A program made the translations under genes and the position numbers. DNA of 64,000 bases, from assembly GCF_943373825.1 (NCBI RefSeq), contig NZ_CALSBP010000002.1, positions 248,001-312,000 on the forward strand, written 5' to 3'. The first letter of the stretch is position 1. Each line of letters begins with the position of its first letter. This document shows, in pieces, positions 46,886 to 54,825 of the stretch. Below the pieces are notes generated by a model. It had not been told where the DNA came from. It saw only the letters and a program-made list of their open reading frames with translations, and searched no databases. Source of the DNA: Aquimarina spinulae. GTDB taxonomy: Bacteria; Bacteroidota; Bacteroidia; Flavobacteriales; Flavobacteriaceae.

Positions 46886-47233
46886 TTTTCATATCTAAAT
46901 AAAAAACATAACAACCTGATTACAAATAGAATATCTTGTTGTTTCCTAAAATGAAATGATAATCTAAATCTCTCGGTACTAAAAGCAGAGGAGTTCTACC
47001 CTATTTTAAAACCAGTAGAGTCGTATATGATTTAAAAAATCTTAATTATCATATCAGATATCAGTTTTGACATACTTTTAATAAAGACTATTAAAAATAG
47101 ATGTAAATTTGAAACACATTCGGTTGATGGTTTTAGATGTCGAACTTACCTGATTATAAATAAACTTTTAATTGAATTGATTTTTCCCAGTGAATATGAA
47201 ATCAGAAACTCTTTATAAACTTCAATTAGATTA
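46886..47233. other. Non-coding spacer before the YdjM-like gene
   Basis: About 350 bp between divergent genes. Open frames here are shadows of the gene that follows. I see no hairpin, repeat or convincing promoter for the rightward gene. Confidence 0.5.
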
Positions 47234-48247
47234 ATGGATTCATTAACCCAAATCGTACTAGGAGCTGCTGTAGGAGAAGCTGCTCTGGGTAGAAAAGTAG
47301 GTAATAAAGCTATGCTTTGGGGCGCCATTGCAGGAACTATTCCTGATCTGGACGTACTATCCAAACTTTTTGTTGATCCTGTTACAGCAAATGAGTTGCA
47401 TCGTGGGTTTTCGCACTCCATACTCTTTAGTATACTCGCCGCTCCGTTATTTGGTTGGATGATCTCTAAAATCCATCGCAATAATGAAGCAGACTGGAAA
47501 GATTGGTCAAGGCTTATGTTTCTGGGCCTTTTTACACATCCTATTCTAGACGCATTTACCACATGGGGAACTCAGCTATTCTGGCCTTTTGATTATAAAG
47601 TTTCTTTTAAAAATATTTTTGTTGTAGATCCTTTGTATACCATACCATTTTTGATGTTTGTGATCCTGGCAATGTTCTATAAGCGTACACATCCTAAAAG
47701 AAGAAAGTTCAATACCCTTGGATTATACATTAGTAGTATTTATATGTTTATAACATTGGGACTAAAATGGTATACGTATGGGGTGTTTCAGACCAATCTC
47801 GAAAACCAACATATTCGATATAAAGAGATTCAAACAAAACCAACTCCTCTCAATAGTATTTTATGGACTGCTAATGTAGAAACCGAAGATTCTTTTTTAA
47901 TAGCATATTATTCTCTATTAGAAAAAGAAGATATTATTACTTTTTCAGAATTTCCTAAAAACCATCATCTATTGGGTAAAATGAAAGATGATCCTCTTAT
48001 TCCCAGGTTAATTAAACTATCAGAAGGTTGGTATACTATCGAAAAAACGAATGACAAATTATTTTTTAATGACCTCAGGTTTGGGCAAATGGGAGTGGGT
48101 GAAGAAGCAAATAGATTTGTATTTAGCTATGAACTATTTTATGATGATAATGGTACTCTAACTGCTAAAGAAAGAGAGAGAAATATGGATGATGCTTCTC
48201 CTCTGCTTAAAAAGTTATTTAGCAGAGTATTAGGAAATAAATCATAA
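47234..48247 (+). CDS. YdjM/DUF457-type membrane-bound metal-dependent hydrolase
   Basis: A 337-aa protein opening with the family signature MDSLTQIVLGAAVGEAALG, followed by GTIPDLDVL and the His motif HRGFSHSI, then several transmembrane helices (to about residue 180) and a C-terminal soluble part. The family is annotated as predicted inner-membrane metal-dependent hydrolases (YdjM, LexA-regulated in enterobacteria). His in ELHRGFSHS and FTHPILDAF are likely metal ligands. It stands alone, convergent with the SCO1-like gene, and its function here is not known. Confidence 0.88.
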   Translation: MDSLTQIVLGAAVGEAALGRKVGNKAMLWGAIAGTIPDLDVLSKLFVDPVTANELHRGFSHSILFSILAAPLFGWMISKIHRNNEADWKDWSRLMFLGLFTHPILDAFTTWGTQLFWPFDYKVSFKNIFVVDPLYTIPFLMFVILAMFYKRTHPKRRKFNTLGLYISSIYMFITLGLKWYTYGVFQTNLENQHIRYKEIQTKPTPLNSILWTANVETEDSFLIAYYSLLEKEDIITFSEFPKNHHLLGKMKDDPLIPRLIKLSEGWYTIEKTNDKLFFNDLRFGQMGVGEEANRFVFSYELFYDDNGTLTAKERERNMDDASPLLKKLFSRVLGNKS

Positions 48248-48343
48248 AAGGCCCCTATAAAAACATCTACAATCCTATTGTATATCCTTCGATAAACCAG
48301 ATGAGGACACATATGATTATTACATTCTCGTAAAGGATAGATA

Positions 48344-49003
48344 TTATAGTTTTTCTTTTTTCAAAATTTCTATATGACGCATTAATCGCTTTACATCTAA
48401 CGGTATAGTCCCATTATATACTCCTCTAATATATCCTTGTGTATCGACAAGTATAAAATTTTCTGTATGTATAAAATTATTCTCGTCCTGGGTCTTTATA
48501 AAATCTTCATCTGCAAAATATCCTTCGCGAGCAATCGTATAGATCTCGTCTTTGTCCCCCGTTACCAGGTTCCATTTTCTATGATCTATATTATGCTTTA
48601 TTGCATACTCTTTTAAAACAGGAACCGAATCATGCCACGGCATTACTGTATGTGACAATAATTTAATAGCATTATCATCTTTATACGTTTCCTGAATTAA
48701 ATTCATGTTTTTGGTCAGCTTGGGACAAATTCCAGGACAGATCGTAAAGAAAAAATCAGCAACATATATTTTACCCTTATAGGTATCATTAGTAATCGTA
48801 TCCCCATTTTGGTTGATAAATGAAAAAGAAGATATTTTATGTTTTCCTTCAAGGTCAGATGCGGTAAGCCACTGTGGTGTAAAATCAGAAGCAATAAAAT
48901 AAGGTAACTTATCTACCGTGGGTTTCACAGTAGCTTTATCTTCTTGTTTTTTACATGAACATACAAGAATTGTACTTATAAATAATGATAAAAATAATCT
49001 CAT
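48344..49003 (-). CDS. SCO1/SenC-family copper chaperone lipoprotein
   Basis: A 219-aa lipoprotein (signal ending LVCSC) with a thioredoxin-like SCO1/SenC domain. The copper-binding motif is CPGICPKLTKNM (CxxxC), with a conserved downstream His in LLSHTVMPWHD. SCO proteins deliver copper to, or maintain thiols of, cytochrome c oxidase subunit II in the periplasm. It lies 4 bp after a MORN-repeat lipoprotein and downstream of a YHYH protein. No oxidase gene is in the window. Confidence 0.93.
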   Translation of the reverse strand: MRLFLSLFISTILVCSCKKQEDKATVKPTVDKLPYFIASDFTPQWLTASDLEGKHKISSFSFINQNGDTITNDTYKGKIYVADFFFTICPGICPKLTKNMNLIQETYKDDNAIKLLSHTVMPWHDSVPVLKEYAIKHNIDHRKWNLVTGDKDEIYTIAREGYFADEDFIKTQDENNFIHTENFILVDTQGYIRGVYNGTIPLDVKRLMRHIEILKKEKL

Positions 49004-49007
49004 TTTT

Positions 49008-49574
49008 TTAATAAATTTTTGTAGAGTCCTTCTTTATAGTGTAGCATTTTTTTAATCCAATAAGACCAAATCGTTCCCCTTTAATCACTTCATAGTTTGC
49101 TCTAATGTTACCATCGGATCTAAACAATTGTTGTTTGCCTTTCTCTTTTCCGTGGTTAAACCGAAAAGATTTTAAAATCTGTCCGTTAGCATACCATTCC
49201 ATTACACTACCATGATATTTTCCTTCTTTATTAAAATGATACACGAATTTATGATGATTATCGGGCCACCATCCTTGATGAGTACCCACTTTTATTCCTT
49301 TTTTATAAAAACGTTTTGTTCTAAGCTCTCCATTTTCATAAAAAGACTGTTCTTCTCCTTCTTTTCTTCCATCAACATAAATTACTTTTGATTTTATCTG
49401 ATCATTTTTATAATAATCTATCAACATTCCCGAAAACAGTTTGGTTTTATAAAACAACTCACCATTATCAAGATGTAAATTAGTATTGGTTGTCATAACA
49501 ATACGATCAGTATCTTCAGAAATACAGCTTACCAGGATTGCTAGTATTATGATAAAACTCAATACCTTTTTCAT
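49008..49574 (-). CDS. MORN-repeat (YwqK-like) lipoprotein
   Basis: A 188-aa exported lipoprotein (signal ending AILVSC) built of about five MORN/YwqK-type repeats (YKNDQIKSKVIYVDGRKEG, YENGELRTKRFYKKG, YANGQILKSFRFNHGKEKG, RSDGNIRANYEV). Databases call such proteins 'YwqK family antitoxin', but here export and repeat number argue for an envelope role. It is 4 bp from the SCO1-like gene. A degenerate coding remnant lies just upstream. Confidence 0.85.
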   Translation of the reverse strand: MKKVLSFIIILAILVSCISEDTDRIVMTTNTNLHLDNGELFYKTKLFSGMLIDYYKNDQIKSKVIYVDGRKEGEEQSFYENGELRTKRFYKKGIKVGTHQGWWPDNHHKFVYHFNKEGKYHGSVMEWYANGQILKSFRFNHGKEKGKQQLFRSDGNIRANYEVIKGERFGLIGLKKCYTIKKDSTKIY

Positions 49575-49595
49575 TTGTTCTTTTTTTATTATTTT

Positions 49596-49727
49596 TTAGT
49601 TGTCAGATGGAATTCGCCATTGAACATCTCGATTGGTATCAACTTTAATTGTTATGGCTCATTTCACACCATCAAATTTTAGTAATTGCTGAAATTTCTT
49701 AATACTAGTCTTATCTCCTAATTTGTA
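49596..49727 (-). pseudogene. Short coding remnant with an in-frame stop
   Basis: One reading frame between the YHYH and MORN genes encodes about 20 protein-like residues (LGDKTSIKKFQQLLKFDGVK), a TGA stop at 49661-49659, then 20 more (AITIKVDTNRDVQWRIPSDN) and a TAA. It has no start codon of its own and its first codons overlap the end of the YHYH gene in another frame. It may be a decayed gene or a frameshifted extension, but it is short enough to be chance. Confidence 0.3.
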
Positions 49728-50515
49728 ATATTTCCGGGAGTACCAAAAAAACCATTTCCGTTAATATATGGATCTTCAGATGTAATATGATAATGGTAAA
49801 TCCCATCAGGGAAATCAGTAGTAGCACTCGTATGACCATGATATTCATCTAGATCTGTATTGATAATTTCCTCACCATGTTCAATGGGACCATACACAGG
49901 AAAACCATCGGCCAATAGGCCAAGAAACGTATCCTCTCCAAACGTATTGGTAAGATATTCTGGTTCCTGATGATAATGATACCCTCCTTGCTGTTGAGGA
50001 TGCCCAAGATATTGATCAAATGAATTAATCTCTGAAGTTAAAGGTTGGTTATTAGGCCCTGCATATTGATTGTAAAAAACCACTCCGTTAATTGCAATAC
50101 CCATGGCACCTAATGCTGTTGCTTCTTTTGTAGTAGCTTCTGCCGGACGTATCGGGACGGTGATCGTAATATTTTGTTCTGCAATTCTATTAGGGTTTAG
50201 AGCAAAGTTTGTATTACTACCTGTATAAGGTTCGTATAACTCTGTTTCCCATTCGGTATCCAGGTAATACGGAGATTTGTGATCAGGGAGGTTATTTGTT
50301 GTAAAAATCACGTTATCTCCACTAATCTCATACGATAATCCTGCCGCATTAAATTTGGTTAATATCGAACTTATGTCATAATCTGTAGAGGTTACGATCT
50401 CGCCATCACCATCATTATCTACTGTTGTATCATCATCGTTAGAGCACGCAATACATGCGAATATAAAAAGTAAAAAGAGAGTAAAAAAAATTGAAATTGA
50501 TTGGGGCTTTTTCAT
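49718..50515 (-). CDS. YHYH-domain lipoprotein
   Basis: A 265-aa lipoprotein (signal ending ACIACS, then NDDDTTVDNDGDGE). The YHYH domain spans about residues 80-260, with the His-rich signatures GGYHYHQEPEYL and DGIYHYHITSEDPYI and the PVYGPIEHG segment. YHYH proteins are exported and probably bind metal, and they are often found near SCO1 genes, as here (YHYH, MORN, SCO1 on one strand). Biochemical function is not established. Confidence 0.88.
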   Translation of the reverse strand: MKKPQSISIFFTLFLLFIFACIACSNDDDTTVDNDGDGEIVTSTDYDISSILTKFNAAGLSYEISGDNVIFTTNNLPDHKSPYYLDTEWETELYEPYTGSNTNFALNPNRIAEQNITITVPIRPAEATTKEATALGAMGIAINGVVFYNQYAGPNNQPLTSEINSFDQYLGHPQQQGGYHYHQEPEYLTNTFGEDTFLGLLADGFPVYGPIEHGEEIINTDLDEYHGHTSATTDFPDGIYHYHITSEDPYINGNGFFGTPGNITN

Positions 50516-50618
50516 AAATATGTAGTTTTAGTTCATCGTATTTCTCCTTTAGACTTTTATAATTACAAATGGTTTAATCATAACCCATCGCCCGTTTTAA
50601 AATTAATATTATAAAAAA

Positions 50619-50762
50619 GCGTCAATTCGAGTGATTTTCATAGTGAAACGAAGAAAAATTGTACTTCGGTAAGCTCAGTAGGGTTATTGAGAATAGCTTT
50701 TTTGATCCCAAACTCTATTCTCGATACACTTCTTCCTATGGGCGAAGCACTCGAATTGACGA
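50619..50762. repeat. Palindrome-ended dispersed repeat element
   Basis: A roughly 145-bp element bounded by exact 13-bp inverted arms GTCAATTCGAGTG (50620-50632) and CACTCGAATTGAC (50748-50760). Inside, GTGATTTTCATAGTGA and AGAAAAATTGTACTTCG recur, slightly changed, in the repeat at 57684-57802. Such elements are widespread in flavobacterial intergenic DNA. A 98-aa minus-strand open frame across it is an artefact. The remaining bases of this 431-bp intergenic region show nothing else. Confidence 0.8.
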
Positions 50763-50946
50763 ATTTGGAATTCAAAAATATCAAAATGCACAACGAGTTA
50801 ATCATAACATATTGAATACATAAAGATAAGTTCATATTAAATTGAATTGTTATGGAAATCCATAAAAGCTGAAGGAATAAACTTCTAATTATTATCTGGT
50901 TCTTTTTAATATCTATTTTTATATTGCAAGTCAAATATTCACATTT

Positions 50947-51432
50947 ATGAGTAGTACATATAAAGTTAGTGTAAATACTATTTTTGATTTTGAATTTACC
51001 GAAGAAGACATTTCAAAAATAGATATAGTAAGTAATTCTAAATCAACCCATCACATTCTTAAAAACAACAAATCTTTTCATACAGAAATTGTACAATCAG
51101 ATTTCAATACTAAAAAATATACTGTAAAGGTTAATAACAACAGTTACCAGGTAGACATCACCAACGAATTAGATGCCCAGATCGCAGCAATGGGATTCTC
51201 TATTGGGTCTTCTAAACAGGTAAATGCGATTAAAGCTCCTATGCCTGGGCTTCTTCTGGATATTCAGGTTGAAATAGGTCAGGAAGTAAAAGAAGATGAT
51301 CCTTTACTTATTTTGGAAGCCATGAAAATGGAAAATATTATTCTATCTCCCAGAGACGGAGTTATCAAATCTATTTCTGCCTCTACAGGGGATGCAGTAG
51401 ATAAAGGACAATTATTAATCGAATTCGCTTAG
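50947..51432 (+). CDS. Biotin carboxyl carrier subunit of an acyl-CoA carboxylase
   Basis: A 161-aa protein with an N-terminal region of about 90 residues and a C-terminal biotinyl domain. The biotin-accepting motif is EAMKMEN, with Lys127 as the expected attachment site, preceded by APMPGLLLDI. It is first of three genes that together encode a biotin-dependent acyl-CoA carboxylase. The domain order and size match the free carrier subunits of propionyl/acyl-CoA carboxylases in Bacteroidota more than fatty-acid AccB. Confidence 0.9.
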   Translation: MSSTYKVSVNTIFDFEFTEEDISKIDIVSNSKSTHHILKNNKSFHTEIVQSDFNTKKYTVKVNNNSYQVDITNELDAQIAAMGFSIGSSKQVNAIKAPMPGLLLDIQVEIGQEVKEDDPLLILEAMKMENIILSPRDGVIKSISASTGDAVDKGQLLIEFA

Positions 51433-51479
51433 CCTGTCACAGGCATTAAACAGAACCATGTGTTCAAATATAGTTTAAT

Positions 51480-52922
51480 ATGAAAAAAATACTAGTAGCA
51501 AACAGAGGTGAGATTGCCATTAGAGTGATGACGACAGCTCGTAAAATGGGAATCAAAACCGTAGCAATCTACTCTACCGTAGACAGAAACGCTCCACATG
51601 TAAAATTTGCAGATGAAGCTGTCTGTATTGGTGAAGCACCTTCTAACCAATCTTACTTATTAGGATCCAAAATCATTGAAGTTGCAAAGCAATTACATGT
51701 AGATGCGATACATCCCGGATATGGATTCCTTAGTGAAAATGCAGAATTTGCGGAAGAAGTAGAAAAAAATAATATCATTTTTATAGGTCCAAAATCAAAA
51801 GCCATTAAGGTGATGGGAAGCAAATTAGCAGCCAAAGATGCTGTTAAGGCTTATGATATCCCTATGGTTCCTGGTATAGACGAAGCTATTACCGATATTA
51901 CCAAAGCAAAAGCTATCGCTTCAGAAATAGGTTTTCCTATTTTAATTAAAGCCTCTGCAGGTGGTGGTGGAAAAGGGATGCGAGTGGTAGAAGAAGAAAA
52001 AGATCTCGAATCACAAATGAATCGTGCCATTAGCGAAGCTACCTCGGCATTTGGAGATGGCTCTGTATTTATCGAAAAATATGTTGCCTCACCACGACAT
52101 ATCGAAATACAAGTAATGGCAGATAGCCATGGCAACGTAGTGCACTTATTCGAAAGAGAATGTAGCGTACAACGACGACATCAAAAAGTAGTAGAAGAAG
52201 CTCCTTCTGCTGTACTTTCTCAAGAATTACGATCCGAAATGGGAGAAGCGGCTGTTAAAGTAGCCAAAGCCTGTGACTACCTTGGTGCCGGGACTGTAGA
52301 ATTTCTTTTAGATGAAAATCACAATTTCTACTTCCTCGAAATGAATACCAGACTACAAGTAGAACACCCTGTTACCGAACTTATTACAGGAACAGACCTT
52401 GTAGCATTACAAATAAAAGTAGCTCGAGGCGAAAAACTACCCATACAACAAGAAGATCTAAAAATAAAAGGACACGCTCTGGAGTTACGAGTATATGCAG
52501 AAGACCCGCTTAATGATTTCTTACCCAGCGTAGGAAACTTAGAAACCTATCAATTACCTGTTGGAAAAGGGATTCGCGTCGATAATGGTTTTGAAGAAGG
52601 AATGGATATTCCTATCTACTACGATCCCATGCTCTCGAAGCTAATTACTTATGGAAAAACTCGTGAAGAAGCGATACAATTAATGATAAAAGCAATTGAC
52701 AATTATACTATTAAAGGAGTACAAACTACATTACCGTTTGGTAAATTCGTGTTTGAGCATGATGCCTTTAAATCTGGTAATTTCGACACACATTTTGTAA
52801 AGAAATATTTTATCCCCGAAACCATACAATCGGCAATGGAAGAAGAAGCTAAAATTGCTGCCTTAATTGCTATGAAACAATACATCGAAGATCAAAAAAC
52901 GTTACGCATACCAACACTCTAA
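51480..52922 (+). CDS. Biotin carboxylase subunit of an acyl-CoA carboxylase
   Basis: A 480-aa ATP-grasp enzyme: N-terminal [13 protein letters not shown], nucleotide-binding loop [10 protein letters not shown], catalytic segments [12 protein letters not shown] and [14 protein letters not shown]. There is no fused biotinyl domain, consistent with a separate carrier encoded 47 bp upstream. It uses ATP and bicarbonate to carboxylate biotin on the carrier, and the beta subunit then transfers the carboxyl group to acyl-CoA. The next gene starts 4 bp later. Confidence 0.95.
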   Translation: MKKILVANRGEIAIRVMTTARKMGIKTVAIYSTVDRNAPHVKFADEAVCIGEAPSNQSYLLGSKIIEVAKQLHVDAIHPGYGFLSENAEFAEEVEKNNIIFIGPKSKAIKVMGSKLAAKDAVKAYDIPMVPGIDEAITDITKAKAIASEIGFPILIKASAGGGGKGMRVVEEEKDLESQMNRAISEATSAFGDGSVFIEKYVASPRHIEIQVMADSHGNVVHLFERECSVQRRHQKVVEEAPSAVLSQELRSEMGEAAVKVAKACDYLGAGTVEFLLDENHNFYFLEMNTRLQVEHPVTELITGTDLVALQIKVARGEKLPIQQEDLKIKGHALELRVYAEDPLNDFLPSVGNLETYQLPVGKGIRVDNGFEEGMDIPIYYDPMLSKLITYGKTREEAIQLMIKAIDNYTIKGVQTTLPFGKFVFEHDAFKSGNFDTHFVKKYFIPETIQSAMEEEAKIAALIAMKQYIEDQKTLRIPTL

Positions 52923-52926
52923 TATT

Positions 52927-54468
52927 ATGGATTCAAAAATAAAAACATTACAAGATAAAATTGCTCAGGCAAAATTAGGTGGTGGTGAGCAACGTATTGA
53001 AAAACAACATCAAAAGAAAAAATTAACTGCCCGTGAGCGTGTAGAATATTTGCTTGATGAAGGCTCTTTTGAAGAAATTGGTATTCTGGTGACACATCGT
53101 ACTACCGATTTTGGGATGGATAAAGAAATCTATTATGGCGATGGTGTAGTTACGGGATACGGAACCGTAAACGGACGATTAATCTATATTTTTGCACAAG
53201 ACTTTACCGTTTTTGGTGGTGCTTTATCCGAAACCCATGCCGAGAAAATCTGTAAAGTTATGGATATGGCTGTAAAAATGGGAGCACCAATTATAGGGCT
53301 TAATGATTCTGGCGGTGCCCGAATCCAGGAAGGAGTTCGCTCTCTGGGTGGGTATGCCGATATTTTTTATAAAAACGTACAAGCCTCTGGAGTAATCCCC
53401 CAGATCTCTGCTATAATGGGCCCTTGTGCCGGCGGTGCTGTATATTCTCCTGCAATGACAGATTTTACCATGATGGTAGAAGATACCAGCTATATGTTTG
53501 TTACCGGACCTAATGTAGTAAAAACAGTAACCAACGAAGAAGTTACTTCTGAAGAATTAGGAGGCGCCAGTACCCATTCTACAAAATCAGGAGTAGCACA
53601 TATCACTTCTTCTAATGATATAGAATGCCTCGAAGATGTAAAAAAGCTACTAAGTTACCTACCACAAAGTAATAAAGAGCAGCCTAAAAAATTAGAATAT
53701 ACCTTAACCAACGAAGTAAGAGACAACCTCTCTTCTATTGTACCTGATAATCCCAACAAACCTTATGACATGCACGAGGTAATTAGCGGGATTATTGATA
53801 CAGACTCCTTCTATGAAATTCATAAAGACTATGCAGAGAATATCATTGTAGGTTTTGCCCGTCTGGGCGGAAGAAGTATTGGGATTGTAGCCAATCAACC
53901 TCAATTTCTGGCTGGAGTTTTGGATGTAAATAGTTCTAAAAAAGCTGCGCGATTTACACGTTTCTGTGATTGCTTTAATATCCCTTTGTTAGTACTAGTA
54001 GATGTTCCTGGGTTCTTACCGGGAACTGATCAGGAATGGAATGGTATTATTGTACACGGAGCCAAATTGTTATATGCCTTAAGTGAGGCTACCGTACCTA
54101 AAGTAACGGTAATTACCCGTAAAGCCTATGGTGGTGCATATGATGTGATGAATTCTAAGCATATTGGTGCTGATCTTAACTATGCCTGGCCTTCTGCAGA
54201 AATTGCAGTAATGGGTGCCAAAGGTGCCAGTGAGATTATTTTTAGAAAAGAGATCAAAGCAGCAGATGATCCGGCAGCCAAACTTGCCGAAAAAGAAGCT
54301 GAGTATGCCGAGAAATTCGCTAATCCATACCGAGCTGCACAACGTGGTTTTGTAGATGAAGTTATCTTACCTAAAAATACCCGAAGAAAACTCATAAAAG
54401 GATTTAGCATGCTCGAAAATAAAATTGTCGAGCGCCCTGATCGAAAACATGGGAATATTCCTTTGTAG
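52927..54468 (+). CDS. Acyl-CoA (probably propionyl-CoA) carboxylase beta subunit
   Basis: A 513-aa carboxyltransferase with the two crotonase-like halves of the PccB/methylmalonyl-CoA transcarboxylase family: [32 protein letters not shown] and [13 protein letters not shown] in the first half, [18 protein letters not shown] and [11 protein letters not shown] in the second. The length and the [11 protein letters not shown] segment favour propionyl-CoA carboxylase over acetyl-CoA carboxylase. Conversion of propionyl-CoA to methylmalonyl-CoA would feed the TCA cycle. A strong terminator follows. Confidence 0.93.
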   Translation: MDSKIKTLQDKIAQAKLGGGEQRIEKQHQKKKLTARERVEYLLDEGSFEEIGILVTHRTTDFGMDKEIYYGDGVVTGYGTVNGRLIYIFAQDFTVFGGALSETHAEKICKVMDMAVKMGAPIIGLNDSGGARIQEGVRSLGGYADIFYKNVQASGVIPQISAIMGPCAGGAVYSPAMTDFTMMVEDTSYMFVTGPNVVKTVTNEEVTSEELGGASTHSTKSGVAHITSSNDIECLEDVKKLLSYLPQSNKEQPKKLEYTLTNEVRDNLSSIVPDNPNKPYDMHEVISGIIDTDSFYEIHKDYAENIIVGFARLGGRSIGIVANQPQFLAGVLDVNSSKKAARFTRFCDCFNIPLLVLVDVPGFLPGTDQEWNGIIVHGAKLLYALSEATVPKVTVITRKAYGGAYDVMNSKHIGADLNYAWPSAEIAVMGAKGASEIIFRKEIKAADDPAAKLAEKEAEYAEKFANPYRAAQRGFVDEVILPKNTRRKLIKGFSMLENKIVERPDRKHGNIPL

Positions 54469-54478
54469 ATACATATAC

Positions 54479-54520
54479 AAACCCTTCACAAGTTCAAGAA
54501 CTTTTGAAGGGTTTATTTTC
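54479..54520 (+). terminator. Terminator of the acyl-CoA carboxylase operon
   Basis: AAACCCTTCA and TTGAAGGGTTT enclose inner arms AAGTT and AACTT (54479-54514), followed by ATTTTC. It starts 10 bp after the carboxylase beta stop. The rest of the 357-bp region before the next gene holds the regulon promoter at 54697. Confidence 0.85.
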
Positions 54521-54696
54521 TCTAGTATATTTCGAATATGCAGCAATATCGTCCTTATTACCCTGCCCGAAGTCAGAAAAAATAAAATTATAAAGCATTC
54601 CTTCCTTATATAGATTTTTACACTTTTCTATACTAAAAACTACACATTACCTGCTCTAATTTTAATAGAAACCTTCACAATTATCAAGCTTTTTTT

Positions 54697-54741
54697 CACT
54701 GAAAACAGGGTTTTTTTTAAGTATTAATTCATGTAATTTTA
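54697..54741 (+). promoter_or_regulatory. Regulon promoter: CACTG-AAAA-CAGGG, N23, TAATTTTA
   Basis: CACTG-AAAA-CAGGG (54697-54710) is followed after exactly 23 bp by TAATTTTA (54734-54741), a 7/8 match to TAnnTTTG, 85 bp before the start at 54826. The site has the half-site order reversed relative to the copies at 31301 and 40188, as a palindrome allows, but keeps AAAA on the transcribed-sense strand. Confidence 0.65.
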
Positions 54742-54825
54742 CACTTTGTCCCTTTATTTTTTGTAAACAAATCTGTAGAAGAAAAAGTTAGCTTCTACTG
54801 ATTTAGTGACGTATCCCAACATTAA

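Noticed and set aside
50638..50934. 98-aa open frame on the minus strand
   Set aside because: It runs through the palindromic repeat element and has no protein-like composition or ribosome binding site.
54741..54755. TACACTTTG as a -7 box for the beta-helix gene
   Set aside because: It has three bases between TA and TTTG instead of two, while TAATTTTA at 54734 fits the 23-bp rule seen at five other promoters.
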